The position numbers were made by a program, and so were the translations under genes. A DNA stretch of 44,899 nt, taken from CAZCTC01 sp964501335. Lineage in GTDB: Bacteria > Chloroflexota > Anaerolineae > B4-G1 > SLSP01. A model generated the notes under the pieces. The model had not been told where the DNA came from, did not search any database, and worked only from the letters and a program-made list of their open reading frames with translations. The stretch spans positions 1 through 44,899 of the forward strand of contig CAZCTC010000062.1 of assembly GCA_964501335.1 (NCBI GenBank). The letters are read 5' to 3'. Positions 15,266 through 22,985 of this stretch are shown here, piece after piece. Position 1 is the first letter of the stretch, and each line of letters opens with the position of its first letter.

Positions 15266-15687
15266 ACGCCAAAACCATCGATGCCCGCCATCTCCGGGCC
15301 AGTAACGTGAATTCCTTGCTTTGTTTCATAGCGGAACGTGGACAACACTTCTTTGAGCACAACAACAAAGTGTCCCATTTTGAAATCGATGAGGATGGGA
15401 AAATATCGTGGCTCGATGAGGGAACGCTGGAACGCACAACCGCAGTGCGCTACCTCGAAAGCTGGAACCATTTCAGTGAAGAAGAACAGATATTTTTTTT
15501 GGTAAAGGATCTTTGGGATCACATTGCAACAGGTGACCTAGTTGACCGTTTGCATTTTGGTCCCTGGCCGAAGTTTTTCCATAATGGAGATCCCTGGGGC
15601 TATGGCCTTGAAACCATGGCCGATATCCGAGACGCAGCCGCCGTCCTGGAAATTATCCCTCATGCAGATCCGGCAAAGGAGCAATAG
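15262..15687 (+). CDS. Hypothetical protein, 141 aa
   Basis: Not recognised. Start overlaps the previous stop by 4 bp (ATGA). Acidic, with many aromatic and His residues (RGQHFFEHNNKVSHFEID, FGPWPKFFHNGDPWGYGL). No membrane segment. Part of the run of small early genes with tight coupling. Confidence 0.65.
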   Translation: MNAKTIDARHLRASNVNSLLCFIAERGQHFFEHNNKVSHFEIDEDGKISWLDEGTLERTTAVRYLESWNHFSEEEQIFFLVKDLWDHIATGDLVDRLHFGPWPKFFHNGDPWGYGLETMADIRDAAAVLEIIPHADPAKEQ

Positions 15688-15688
15688 A

Positions 15689-16126
15689 ATGAACCACTAC
15701 GCGGGAGCAAGCTGGATTCAAGGTCAGATTGAACATGGTCGTTACAAGGGGCCTTTGTCGCCTATCGGCCGGAAAGCCGCCACCATTCTGGGAGATCTCT
15801 ATCAGGGAATCTACCACATAGAGGATCAGGCCCAGAAGGTCAATTGGAGCAATCCGGATTTTATTACCATCGTTGTCTATAAAAGCCATGGGCTGGCAAC
15901 CTTCGACGGCGATCAGCTCACGCAGCTGGTGCTCATGGCTCACCTTCTGAGCGTCAGGGTATCGATCGAGCCAGCGAGTCCCCGTCATTTGCGCTTGGTC
16001 TTCGCCCACCGGACCCGCGAGGGGGATCTGTATTTCCGCCACCCGGGCCTTTCTGAGGCTATCGAGATGTTCAATGCCCACTATGGCGTCGATGTGCTCA
16101 AAGACGACCTGGCGGATGAGCAATGA
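15689..16126 (+). CDS. Hypothetical protein, 145 aa
   Basis: Not recognised. The ATG at 15689 has AAAGGAG upstream and starts 1 bp after the previous stop. Contains GRYKGPLSPIGRKAATIL, ITIVVYKSHGLATFDGDQL and a C-terminal helical part. The internal mixed alpha/beta pattern suggests a compact cytosolic protein. Confidence 0.65.
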   Translation: MNHYAGASWIQGQIEHGRYKGPLSPIGRKAATILGDLYQGIYHIEDQAQKVNWSNPDFITIVVYKSHGLATFDGDQLTQLVLMAHLLSVRVSIEPASPRHLRLVFAHRTREGDLYFRHPGLSEAIEMFNAHYGVDVLKDDLADEQ

Positions 16127-16440
16127 ACATCCCCATTGATCCGACAGAAATACACGACGAACTCAGCCCGGTCGCCCGGTACGTCAAACGCAGCCTTACC
16201 GAGCAGCTGCGAGAGGCCCTGGGGGCAACCTGGGACGAGACGACAAACCAGGCCGCCGAACGGGTAGCGGAGGAGCGCAACCAGGCGCTGCAGCGGGAGG
16301 CCGCGGCGATCGCCGGCATTAAAGCGCTCAATGACGAATTGCAGCACATATACGCCAGGCTGCACGACGCGCTGTCAGCGTCCCGTGAGCGCGCCCTGGG
16401 CCGCGTTGAGCAGATCCTGGAAGAGATCCTGGAGGAATAG
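16123..16440 (+). CDS. Coiled-coil hypothetical protein, 105 aa
   Basis: Overlaps the previous gene by 4 bp. Nearly all helical, Glu/Ala/Arg/Leu-rich with heptad spacing from about residue 22 to 103 (EQLREALGATWDET, NDELQHIYARLHDAL, GRVEQILEEILEE). Likely an oligomer-forming or adaptor protein. No family recognised. Confidence 0.6.
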   Translation: MNIPIDPTEIHDELSPVARYVKRSLTEQLREALGATWDETTNQAAERVAEERNQALQREAAAIAGIKALNDELQHIYARLHDALSASRERALGRVEQILEEILEE

Positions 16441-16442
16441 CC

Positions 16443-16685
16443 ATGAAAAACAGCGGTTACAACTACATCGGGCGGATGCCGGATTGCCGGTGTTGCGTCG
16501 CCGTATGTGTCGATAACGGCGATAAGCGCACCGCGAAAAACATCTCTGATTTCATCACCAGCGGCCTGATCGTTGAACGAGTCAGCGATCAGGATTACCA
16601 GGAAAAAGTCTGCAAAGAGCCGGGTTTCTTCAAATGTCCCCACCAGGCCCCCGCCGCCGGCGCTACGCAGGAAAAGCTCTTTTGA
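16443..16685 (+). CDS. Cys-rich hypothetical protein, 80 aa
   Basis: Starts 2 bp after the previous gene. Four Cys in the first part (DCRCCVAVCVDNG) plus VCKEP and FKCPHQ later, so a metal site or disulphides are possible. No family recognised. It is the last gene of the block that starts at 14412; a palindromic control element follows. Confidence 0.6.
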   Translation: MKNSGYNYIGRMPDCRCCVAVCVDNGDKRTAKNISDFITSGLIVERVSDQDYQEKVCKEPGFFKCPHQAPAAGATQEKLF

Positions 16686-16706
16686 GGCATAGATACGTAT
16701 CAAATC

Positions 16707-16731
16707 GGTTCCGATAATCGGCGTTATCGGC
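16707..16731. promoter_or_regulatory. Palindromic element, copy 1
   Basis: The 25-bp sequence at 16707-16731 contains CCGATAA-n6-TTATCGG, a 7-bp perfect inverted repeat, and is 21/25 identical to 17700-17724. It sits in the 70-bp gap before the gene at 16756. Two copies before separate transcription blocks suggest an operator for one regulator. Confidence 0.55.
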
Positions 16732-16755
16732 AACTGACAGAAAGAAAGGAGACCT

Positions 16756-17136
16756 ATGGGAAAGCGATGTGGTTGGATGAGGAAAAACGAATTCAGTCCT
16801 GTTGTGAAGCATATGCTGCAAGCGTTCGAAACCGTTTTTCACGAGCATACCAATGGATACACGGTTACCTATTTCAGGGATGATGCCGTGTTTGTAATGG
16901 TCAACGGGTATCTGAATTGTTATTATCTGGCGCGGATGGTTTGCCAGTTCCCTGAAATCGGTTTCGACGTAGAGGCGGCAGCGCCGGGATATGTGATTCT
17001 GCGGATGTTCAGCAATGCATACGAGATCAAAAACAACGAGAGCCGGCTCCCTGAAATTCAAACCCCGGTAGAAATCCATCAATGGACCGAGACCACAGGG
17101 GTCAGAGTTCGCGCTGATGCAAAGCATGGGTGGTGA
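16756..17136 (+). CDS. Hypothetical protein, 126 aa
   Basis: Not recognised. AAAGGAG lies upstream of the ATG. Mixed alpha/beta pattern with TVTYFRDDAVFVMVNGYL and GYVILRMFSNAYEIKN, resembling small recombination- or regulator-like folds, but no firm family. It begins a new early block after a palindromic element. Confidence 0.6.
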   Translation: MGKRCGWMRKNEFSPVVKHMLQAFETVFHEHTNGYTVTYFRDDAVFVMVNGYLNCYYLARMVCQFPEIGFDVEAAAPGYVILRMFSNAYEIKNNESRLPEIQTPVEIHQWTETTGVRVRADAKHGW

Positions 17137-17139
17137 AAA

Positions 17140-17466
17140 ATGTCACTTTTTGAAAAATCGCAGTATTGCAAACTTTGTGGTGAATATAGCTACGGCCCCT
17201 GCAAGTGCAAGGAGTTCTACTGCACGATTGATGAGCCGGAAACGATTGAAGACTGGGAGCACGACTCCGACAAGATCAACGCCAAAAGCGCTGGCTCCGC
17301 TGCCGTCAAGTTTTGCGAGCGTTCAGACATTGACGGGTGGTTTGAGGGTACGCGCACTGTTTTTGTTCGACTGGGGATTGATGGGGCAATCAAACGGATC
17401 GAAGTTGAATCATGGCTGGAGCCGTCGTATGAGGCGTCAGAGGTTGTTGAGTGGGTGGCAAAATGA
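17140..17466 (+). CDS. Zinc-knuckle hypothetical protein, 108 aa
   Basis: The N terminus has CKLC and CKC spaced by 8 residues plus a further Cys (YCKLCGEYSYGPCKCKEFYC), a likely zinc site. The rest is acidic with a beta-rich C terminus (RTVFVRLGIDGAIKRIEV). Overlaps the next gene by 4 bp (ATGA). Confidence 0.62.
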   Translation: MSLFEKSQYCKLCGEYSYGPCKCKEFYCTIDEPETIEDWEHDSDKINAKSAGSAAVKFCERSDIDGWFEGTRTVFVRLGIDGAIKRIEVESWLEPSYEASEVVEWVAK

Positions 17467-17684
17467 AAAACGAAGACCGTGACATTACGATTCTTAACAT
17501 CTCCAGCATGCCCTGTTTTTGCGTGGTGTTGAAACGCGCTGTAGATGGTTCATGGGAACCGGCTGGGCCGTTTTCTACTGAGAATGAAGCTATTGCTTTT
17601 CACGATACGTTGCCGAAAGACATGGAGAAGGTCATCATCCACTATAAGGCCCATTGCGGATTTGCTTTCAAGGACGAGGAGTAA
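17463..17684 (+). CDS. Hypothetical protein, 73 aa
   Basis: Not recognised. Coupled to the previous gene by an ATGA overlap; an alternative start 4 codons upstream exists. Short alpha/beta protein with CFCVVLKRAVDGSWEPAGPF and a helical ENEAIAFHDTL segment. Confidence 0.58.
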   Translation: MKNEDRDITILNISSMPCFCVVLKRAVDGSWEPAGPFSTENEAIAFHDTLPKDMEKVIIHYKAHCGFAFKDEE

Positions 17685-17699
17685 TTCTATAGGCCTTTT

Positions 17700-17724
17700 G
17701 GTTCCGATAATCAACATTATCAGC
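17700..17724. promoter_or_regulatory. Palindromic element, copy 2
   Basis: The second copy of the element at 16707 (21 of 25 bases identical), with ATAA-n6-TTAT symmetry. A GC-rich inverted repeat CGGCCCG/CGGGCCG follows at about 17723-17750. It lies before the small membrane gene at 17770. Confidence 0.52.
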
Positions 17725-17769
17725 GGCCCGATCGGGGAACCGGCCGGGCCGCTGGAAAGGGGAAATACG

Positions 17770-17853
17770 GTGGGAAAGAATGTACCGGTTATCGTTGGAG
17801 CATTTTGGCTTTTGGTCGTAGTGGTAGCAATTTCAATCATCATCAGTCTGTAG
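17770..17853 (+). CDS. Very small membrane protein, 27 aa
   Basis: A GTG-started gene with AAAGGGG about 7 nt upstream. Residues about 6-26 form one hydrophobic helix (VIVGAFWLLVVVVAISIII). It is followed directly by the RBS of the next gene. Likely translated, but too short for certainty. Confidence 0.45.
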   Translation: MGKNVPVIVGAFWLLVVVVAISIIISL

Positions 17854-17867
17854 AAAGGAAAATCATC

Positions 17868-18086
17868 ATGGACCAACACGAAGCCCTTTACAAAAAGGCC
17901 ATTGAGGCTATCTATGCAGTATTTGGAGACACTTCTGTTTCCAAAGAAAGAACCGAAGAATCCCTCAATGGGATGATCGAAGAGATTGAGGACTTGCGCT
18001 CTACCTTGAATCCTGGGAAAGGCTGGTTGCCGGACGATGGGGGGCCGGATGATCCGGATGAACAGCTTGATCTTGACGACGACTGA
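17868..18086 (+). CDS. Acidic hypothetical protein, 72 aa
   Basis: The ATG at 17868 is preceded by GAAAGGA. The first half is helical, and the C-terminal third is strongly acidic with no basic residues (DDGGPDDPDEQLDLDDD). Such acidic tails occur in DNA mimics and anti-restriction or anti-CRISPR proteins, but also in many unrelated small phage proteins. It is the last gene of the early operon, before a strong terminator. Confidence 0.6.
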   Translation: MDQHEALYKKAIEAIYAVFGDTSVSKERTEESLNGMIEEIEDLRSTLNPGKGWLPDDGGPDDPDEQLDLDDD

Positions 18087-18089
18087 ACC

Positions 18090-18119
18090 AAAGGGGGGCC
18101 ACACCGGTGGCCCCCCTTT
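18090..18119 (+). terminator. Strong terminator of the early operon
   Basis: 13-bp stem (18090-18102 with 18107-18119), 4-nt loop ACCG, followed by TTTTTTG. It lies 3 bp after the early operon's last stop. Confidence 0.92.
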
Positions 18120-18345
18120 TTTGTTGCGTTTTAGGCGCAGGGTTTACGACCGGTGGACCCTGGTGCCGGCATGTTCTCAATGGCGAACATATCCCCAGTT
18201 TATCCCAACCTGTGGATAACTATTGCAAAACAATAATCACCGGTGCTCTCGATCGTTCCAAATAAATTCCCCAGGTACACCGGGTACACCAGGTAGTAGA
18301 TATTTACAACGCCGTGACTACCCGGGTCCGTTCATCGGTTCATCG
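18120..18345. other. Gap with DnaA-box cluster between converging operons
   Basis: A perfect DnaA box TGTGGATAA (18211-18219, reverse of TTATCCACA) and a one-mismatch box TTATCCCAA (18200-18208) lie close together, with a weaker TATCCCCAG before them. Repeated GGTACACC strings follow at about 18273-18292. It could be a host-DnaA-bound regulatory or origin element. No promoter is evident. Confidence 0.55.
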
Positions 18346-18774
18346 ATGAATGAATCGAGGCAATGTCCACCGGTGGACGTGGATAGAGCGCAGCTGCGGC
18401 AGCAGATCCGGACCCGCTGGCCAGCAGCCCCATCACCGGCCCGGGCGCCGTGGCCACCGCCCGACGGCAGGACGCAATGCCGGCAGTGGGGGGAACAACG
18501 GGGTATGGAGGAATTCACAACGGTCAGGGCGGAGGATCGGCAGTGGGACGGAATGCCGGATTGCCACGGGAGGTCGGAGCTGCGGGAGAGGGACAAGGCA
18601 AGCCGGCCCGGGTGGTGGACCTGGGCCGGCTTTGAATACGTGCGTAATCGCTATTCCGTCACGTCGGGAGGAGCGGCCGACGCCGGCTGCGGGTCGATGC
18701 GCACCAACGCCAGCTTTCCCCCCTCAACCTGCTGGAAATCCCACTGCCCATCCTGGCCGGCAGCGCCGGCGTAG
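18346..18774 (+). CDS. Doubtful ORF in convergent gap
   Basis: An open frame of 142 codons with a GC-rich third position through about 18640, where it meets and then overlaps the leftward gene at 18651. It contains DRAQLRQQIRTRWP and GWWTWAGFEYV. There is no good RBS. It may be a decayed or truncated early gene, or chance. If it is not a gene, 18346-18650 holds nothing else I recognise. Confidence 0.2.
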   Translation: MNESRQCPPVDVDRAQLRQQIRTRWPAAPSPARAPWPPPDGRTQCRQWGEQRGMEEFTTVRAEDRQWDGMPDCHGRSELRERDKASRPGWWTWAGFEYVRNRYSVTSGGAADAGCGSMRTNASFPPSTCWKSHCPSWPAAPA

Positions 18775-18899
18775 GCAGTAGCCAGCGCCTGGAGGCTGTT
18801 TTCAACCAGGCCGACCTTTTGTAGCAACTGAGCCCGATCCTGGGCCAACATCATCACGGGTAAAGATTGGCCATCGGTCAAAATGATTTTGTTTTCCAT
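18651..18899 (-). CDS. Hypothetical protein after tail fibre, 82 aa
   Basis: The last gene of the late operon. It begins MENKIILTDGQSLPVMML; helical heptads follow, and it ends Pro/Ala-rich. An AAAGG site lies about 12 nt before this ATG. An alternative ATG at 18938 (MSKQNRTRKVEKA) would overlap the tail-fibre stop and add 13 residues. Position suggests a fibre-assembly or lysis-associated small protein; neither is proven. Confidence 0.6.
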   Translation of the reverse strand: MENKIILTDGQSLPVMMLAQDRAQLLQKVGLVENSLQALATAYAGAAGQDGQWDFQQVEGGKLALVRIDPQPASAAPPDVTE

Positions 18900-18930
18900 C
18901 GCTTTTTCTACCTTTCGAGTTCTGTTTTGT

Positions 18931-21459
18931 TTAGACATAGTATCCCCACAACTGCAAATAAACCCCGGTGGCATTGGCGCCACCGATTACAACCTCGAAA
19001 TCCCCGTTGGAGTCCACCGGTACAACCGCCGTCATTTCAACGTACCCGGAAAGATACGATTTTACAATGGCTGTGAACTCCGTCGCTCCATTTGGACGTA
19101 AACCGGCGTAATATCCGGTATTTGTTGCGCCCCAATTGGCCGCCAGCCGGATTAAAATTGCCTTGACCCCGACCGGAAGACTCCAGGGGCTGGCCGAAGT
19201 GTCAATGTCGTAGGTCCCGATATTTTTCGCGTCGCTATCCCAATCGGTAGACGTTTTTGGCGTGGTGAGCGGGACAAAGATATACCCTGTTCTCAATGCC
19301 CCATCCTGCATTTTCCTCAGGTCGCCCTCATATTCAACATTGTTGTCGCCGGGTATAGTTCCTGTTCCACCAACATACAAACCCCGTCCTACTCGTAGAT
19401 CGTGCGACGTAGAAACATAGGTTGCCGCGTTCAATTCTATGGCTCGTTTAACTGAGGAACTGAGAATGTTAATGCGCGCCTCTACAGAATTTTCAACAGC
19501 GACCAGCTCGACTGTACTGGCCCGCCCGGTATATCCAGTCGCGGTCATCGAGATCCGGGTGTCGTGCGCGTTCGCTGAGGCCGCCGTTGCGAACAGTCCA
19601 TTCTCCGATGCCGTCAACACGGAATAAAGCTGGCCGTAGGTGGTTCCACCGGTGGAGAATTTTAAAGCCCGAGAGGCTGCATACGTCGTACTGGGAACGA
19701 TGGTGGCTCCATCGACATCTAAAATCACGACTCCAGCGCCGGCGTATAGTTTCCCGTCCGTCGCGTCTATTTTTACCTGATAGACGTTTGACAGTAGCGA
19801 GTAAAACCCGGTCCGGTCCATCCAGAAACCGGTGCCGGAGGCGCTCGCCGTCGGCGGAGTCGCGCCGATCGCCAGCGCGCTCCCAGTTCCGGGCAACCGC
19901 AATTTGCCGAGGATATCGGCATTACCGGCCTGGTCCAATTGGATGACCGTGGTAGCCCCAGAAAGTAAGCGCAATCCGTTGGTCGGGTCCCAGGTCATCG
20001 ACCCTTTTCCCGTCGCATACTCTCCGAACGCGGCCCCATATGTAGGCGCGGCATATCCCCAGTTCCCGTTCAGATCCCCGAGTCTCATCAACTCGGTCTT
20101 TGTATTGTAAGTGGCCCCCTGGGTCCAAATGTTGATCCTGGGTGTATCGTAGGCGTTCGCCTCGATCCACCCGTCACCAGCCACACCGATCACCCAGAAC
20201 GGCGCGCCGGCGGGCCAATCGTTGGCCCCCGACCCGTCGAGGTTCCTGGTCACGTTGTACGTGGTCCCACTGACCAGGCTAAGGACTTTTACATACTCGA
20301 CCTGCCCCAACCCGCGAAAAACCACAAAGCTGTTCAACGCGACGGCCTTCCCGAAATTGATGGTGGTCGCAGCCGCAGCCAGCGCCGCCGGCAAAACGCC
20401 CTCATCTTTGCCCACGATGAGCCACCCGCCCAGGAGCGTTACCGTATTAGCCGCGAACAAAACCGTGTCGAACTCCGAAGCGTAGACTTTTCTCCATAGT
20501 AAAGACGCGCTGCCCAGATCATAGGTATCCGTCGCCATCGGATAATGATGCCCCGTTTTTAGCAACCCGGCGTTGCTCATGCTGGCCAGTAGGCTGGCCC
20601 CGTTGTACCACTCAGTGATGGTGGCAGCCGTGCCGTTGATCTTGAGCGGGAGCACGTCGGGGTCAACTGACTCCAGGTGCAACAGGTCCGTTGCACCTGG
20701 GTTACCAGTGTGCTGGTGAATATGCACCAGGTCCCCCACGAATGCGCCGGTGGCTTCTATCTCAAAGGCTCCATCATACGTGGGGGCTCCACTGGGGTTT
20801 GTATAGCTGAAGGCCAGCGATTTATTCGCCATATTGAACGTTTTACTCGCCGCCGGCGCTGCTATCTCATCCAGCGAAATTCCAGTGATCGTTCCGTTGA
20901 ACGTCACCGCACCGTTGAAAACATGGTCGCCTGACCATGTGGGGCTGATGCTCACATCCAGCGCGTGCCGATGATCCTCACGCGCCGATTTCGTGGCCAC
21001 GCCGACGGCGGCCGCGGTCAGGCTCACCGACAACGGCGATGCAGCTGCAAAATCTACCGCCAGGGTCCGGTCGGCCGTGAGCAATCCGCCGCCGGTGAGG
21101 CCGGAGCCGGCCAGGATCGACCGGTTGAGACGTTCCGCCATGTAGGCGCTGCGCGTTCCGGCGCCGTCGGCGCTGGCATAGATCGTATGCGAGTCGGCCA
21201 GCAGGTGGGCGTCATAGGTCGATTTAAACGCCGACACATCGACGCCATCGATCGTTACGCCATCCACTACCGTCAAATTTCCAGTCAGCGATCGAGACCC
21301 ATCCCGCAGCAGGAACTGCGGGGCCTGATCGTCGGCCAGCTGGCCTGTGTGCAATGGTCCATTTAGCGCGTGCGCCGCGTCGCTGGATTCCGTAATTGCC
21401 TGCCGCTGCCAGCCAATCACATATGGCTTTATTGCCTGAAGAATTTCTTCAACTGTCAT
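18931..21459 (-). CDS. Tail fibre / receptor-binding protein
   Basis: 842 residues; the ATG at 21459 overlaps the upstream stop (ATGA). The N terminus is helical (TVEEILQAIKPYVIGWQRQ). It is followed by fibre-type repeats: GSGLTGGGLLTADRTLAVDF, a SAREDHRHALD collar-like motif common in tail fibres, and a LGSASLLWRKVYASEF segment seen in many receptor-binding proteins. The C terminus is a beta-rich domain that should face the receptor. It is the most distal structural gene, as usual for siphoviruses. The receptor is unknown. Confidence 0.85.
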   Translation of the reverse strand: MTVEEILQAIKPYVIGWQRQAITESSDAAHALNGPLHTGQLADDQAPQFLLRDGSRSLTGNLTVVDGVTIDGVDVSAFKSTYDAHLLADSHTIYASADGAGTRSAYMAERLNRSILAGSGLTGGGLLTADRTLAVDFAAASPLSVSLTAAAVGVATKSAREDHRHALDVSISPTWSGDHVFNGAVTFNGTITGISLDEIAAPAASKTFNMANKSLAFSYTNPSGAPTYDGAFEIEATGAFVGDLVHIHQHTGNPGATDLLHLESVDPDVLPLKINGTAATITEWYNGASLLASMSNAGLLKTGHHYPMATDTYDLGSASLLWRKVYASEFDTVLFAANTVTLLGGWLIVGKDEGVLPAALAAAATTINFGKAVALNSFVVFRGLGQVEYVKVLSLVSGTTYNVTRNLDGSGANDWPAGAPFWVIGVAGDGWIEANAYDTPRINIWTQGATYNTKTELMRLGDLNGNWGYAAPTYGAAFGEYATGKGSMTWDPTNGLRLLSGATTVIQLDQAGNADILGKLRLPGTGSALAIGATPPTASASGTGFWMDRTGFYSLLSNVYQVKIDATDGKLYAGAGVVILDVDGATIVPSTTYAASRALKFSTGGTTYGQLYSVLTASENGLFATAASANAHDTRISMTATGYTGRASTVELVAVENSVEARINILSSSVKRAIELNAATYVSTSHDLRVGRGLYVGGTGTIPGDNNVEYEGDLRKMQDGALRTGYIFVPLTTPKTSTDWDSDAKNIGTYDIDTSASPWSLPVGVKAILIRLAANWGATNTGYYAGLRPNGATEFTAIVKSYLSGYVEMTAVVPVDSNGDFEVVIGGANATGVYLQLWGYYV

Positions 21460-22985
21460 AGTTCGTTCCTGATCCTCTCTTCTTTGACGTGAATTCGCCC
21501 CGATCGGGCGTTGTAAACCACGTCTTCGATGAAAAACACAGTAGGGTCGGCCTGCCCACCGACCCGCATTCCGGCCGGAAGCGCATCTTTCAGCCGCCCC
21601 CACACTCCGGCCGGCACGATGGTCGGGAGTTCGTTGTCCATCAGATCAGTGAAGCTCCCGTCAGGTTTAATGAACACTCCGCTGGTCGCTGTTTTTTCCG
21701 GCTGGGCATAGATGCGCACTGCCCGGTCGCGGGTTACCGTGGCCAGTATCCGCGTGCCCGTCGATGTGCCAGCCCGGGCCAACTCTGAAACCACATCGAG
21801 GGCGCTGTAGTCGCCGTCCTGATACGGGCACGAGTAAACTCCTGATGCAACTTCGAGCGAAACGCTGGTCACAAACTGCCCGGCGGCAATAATTGTCTGC
21901 AACTGCGTAGTGGTTTCGACGACTCCCCCAACCACAAAACTCATATCGGCTGCCGGAGAACGCGCCCCCCAGGTGCTTCCGTTGTAAATAAGCAGGCTTC
22001 CGTCAGGATACGAAAGCGCCGTATCAACCGATAAAATTGCATAATTTGAGGCGTCGTAGCTTCCCGATCGCGCCACCACAAGCCAGTAAGTTACGCCTGG
22101 CGTGATAGCGACGCGGGAATTCAACGTCCCTTCGATCCATCCGGCCGTCGTCGCTATGCTGCTCATGGCGATCGTGGCAGAGGCCAGCAGCGTTCCCGGC
22201 TCACCAGCATTGTCGGAGTGAATGGCCAGCGTCAAATTGTCCGCCGGCGACCCGACCCGGCGCACCCGGACCTTCACCGTCTGCGCACTCCAGCCGGCAC
22301 CGGAAATCGCAAACGATTGCGCGGCGCGCTGGTTAGTTGACAAACTTCCAATGATCTGATCGGCATCCCCCGAAACCTCATTGGAAGCCCGGCCGGATGA
22401 ATTTGCGTAGAATTTCCATCCCAGGGACGACCACCACCCCGATAATTCAATCTCTGCAGTCGGACGCGCTGCCGGATCTGCCTGAAGTTCGACGGTAGGC
22501 GCTGGATAGGCCCATTTTGCCAGCAGTGTCGCCACTGCCGCCAGGGCCTGGGACTCGGTGGCCTGTGATATTGATTTGCGTCCCTCTTTGGTCCCATAAT
22601 CTGCCACGCTTAAATCATCCTGGACCCAGGCAGTGCTGGCCCGGTCCCCAACCGTGCCGGCGGCCGTAACATTGGCATATGTCACCTGGATACGATTGGT
22701 CATACTGTCAATCGAGACCCCGACTTTTGCCATTCCTGCGGCAACATTGGCCGCTGAGACGAATCCCCACCAGATCGGGTTGTAATCATCCCAGACTTCT
22801 ACAGGGCACCGCAACAGATCAATGAGTGACCATATTTCAGCGGCATTGTCACTGGAGGCGCTGACCATTCCCAGTTTCGATCCTCCCATAGCCGACCAGC
22901 GCAATTCCTGAACTGTCAATTCGGCCAGCGGCTGCGAAACGCGAGTCGTAAAATTCCGATTGAAAAACATAACCCGCAGGCTCAT
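21456..22985 (-). CDS. Tail hub / tail-tip protein with carbohydrate-binding-like insert
   Basis: 509 residues. The N-terminal third (about 1-150) is a beta-rich domain with VEVWDDYNPIWWGFVSA and SIDSMTNRIQV, like tail-tip proteins that follow Dit. Residues about 195-345 carry a jelly-roll-like segment (QSFAISGAGWSAQTVKVRV, GVTYWLVVARSG) typical of glycan-binding or host-contact inserts in phage tails. The C terminus resumes the hub-like pattern. Overlaps both neighbours by 4 bp. Likely links the tail tube to the fibre. Confidence 0.75.
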   Translation of the reverse strand: MSLRVMFFNRNFTTRVSQPLAELTVQELRWSAMGGSKLGMVSASSDNAAEIWSLIDLLRCPVEVWDDYNPIWWGFVSAANVAAGMAKVGVSIDSMTNRIQVTYANVTAAGTVGDRASTAWVQDDLSVADYGTKEGRKSISQATESQALAAVATLLAKWAYPAPTVELQADPAARPTAEIELSGWWSSLGWKFYANSSGRASNEVSGDADQIIGSLSTNQRAAQSFAISGAGWSAQTVKVRVRRVGSPADNLTLAIHSDNAGEPGTLLASATIAMSSIATTAGWIEGTLNSRVAITPGVTYWLVVARSGSYDASNYAILSVDTALSYPDGSLLIYNGSTWGARSPAADMSFVVGGVVETTTQLQTIIAAGQFVTSVSLEVASGVYSCPYQDGDYSALDVVSELARAGTSTGTRILATVTRDRAVRIYAQPEKTATSGVFIKPDGSFTDLMDNELPTIVPAGVWGRLKDALPAGMRVGGQADPTVFFIEDVVYNARSGRIHVKEERIRNEL

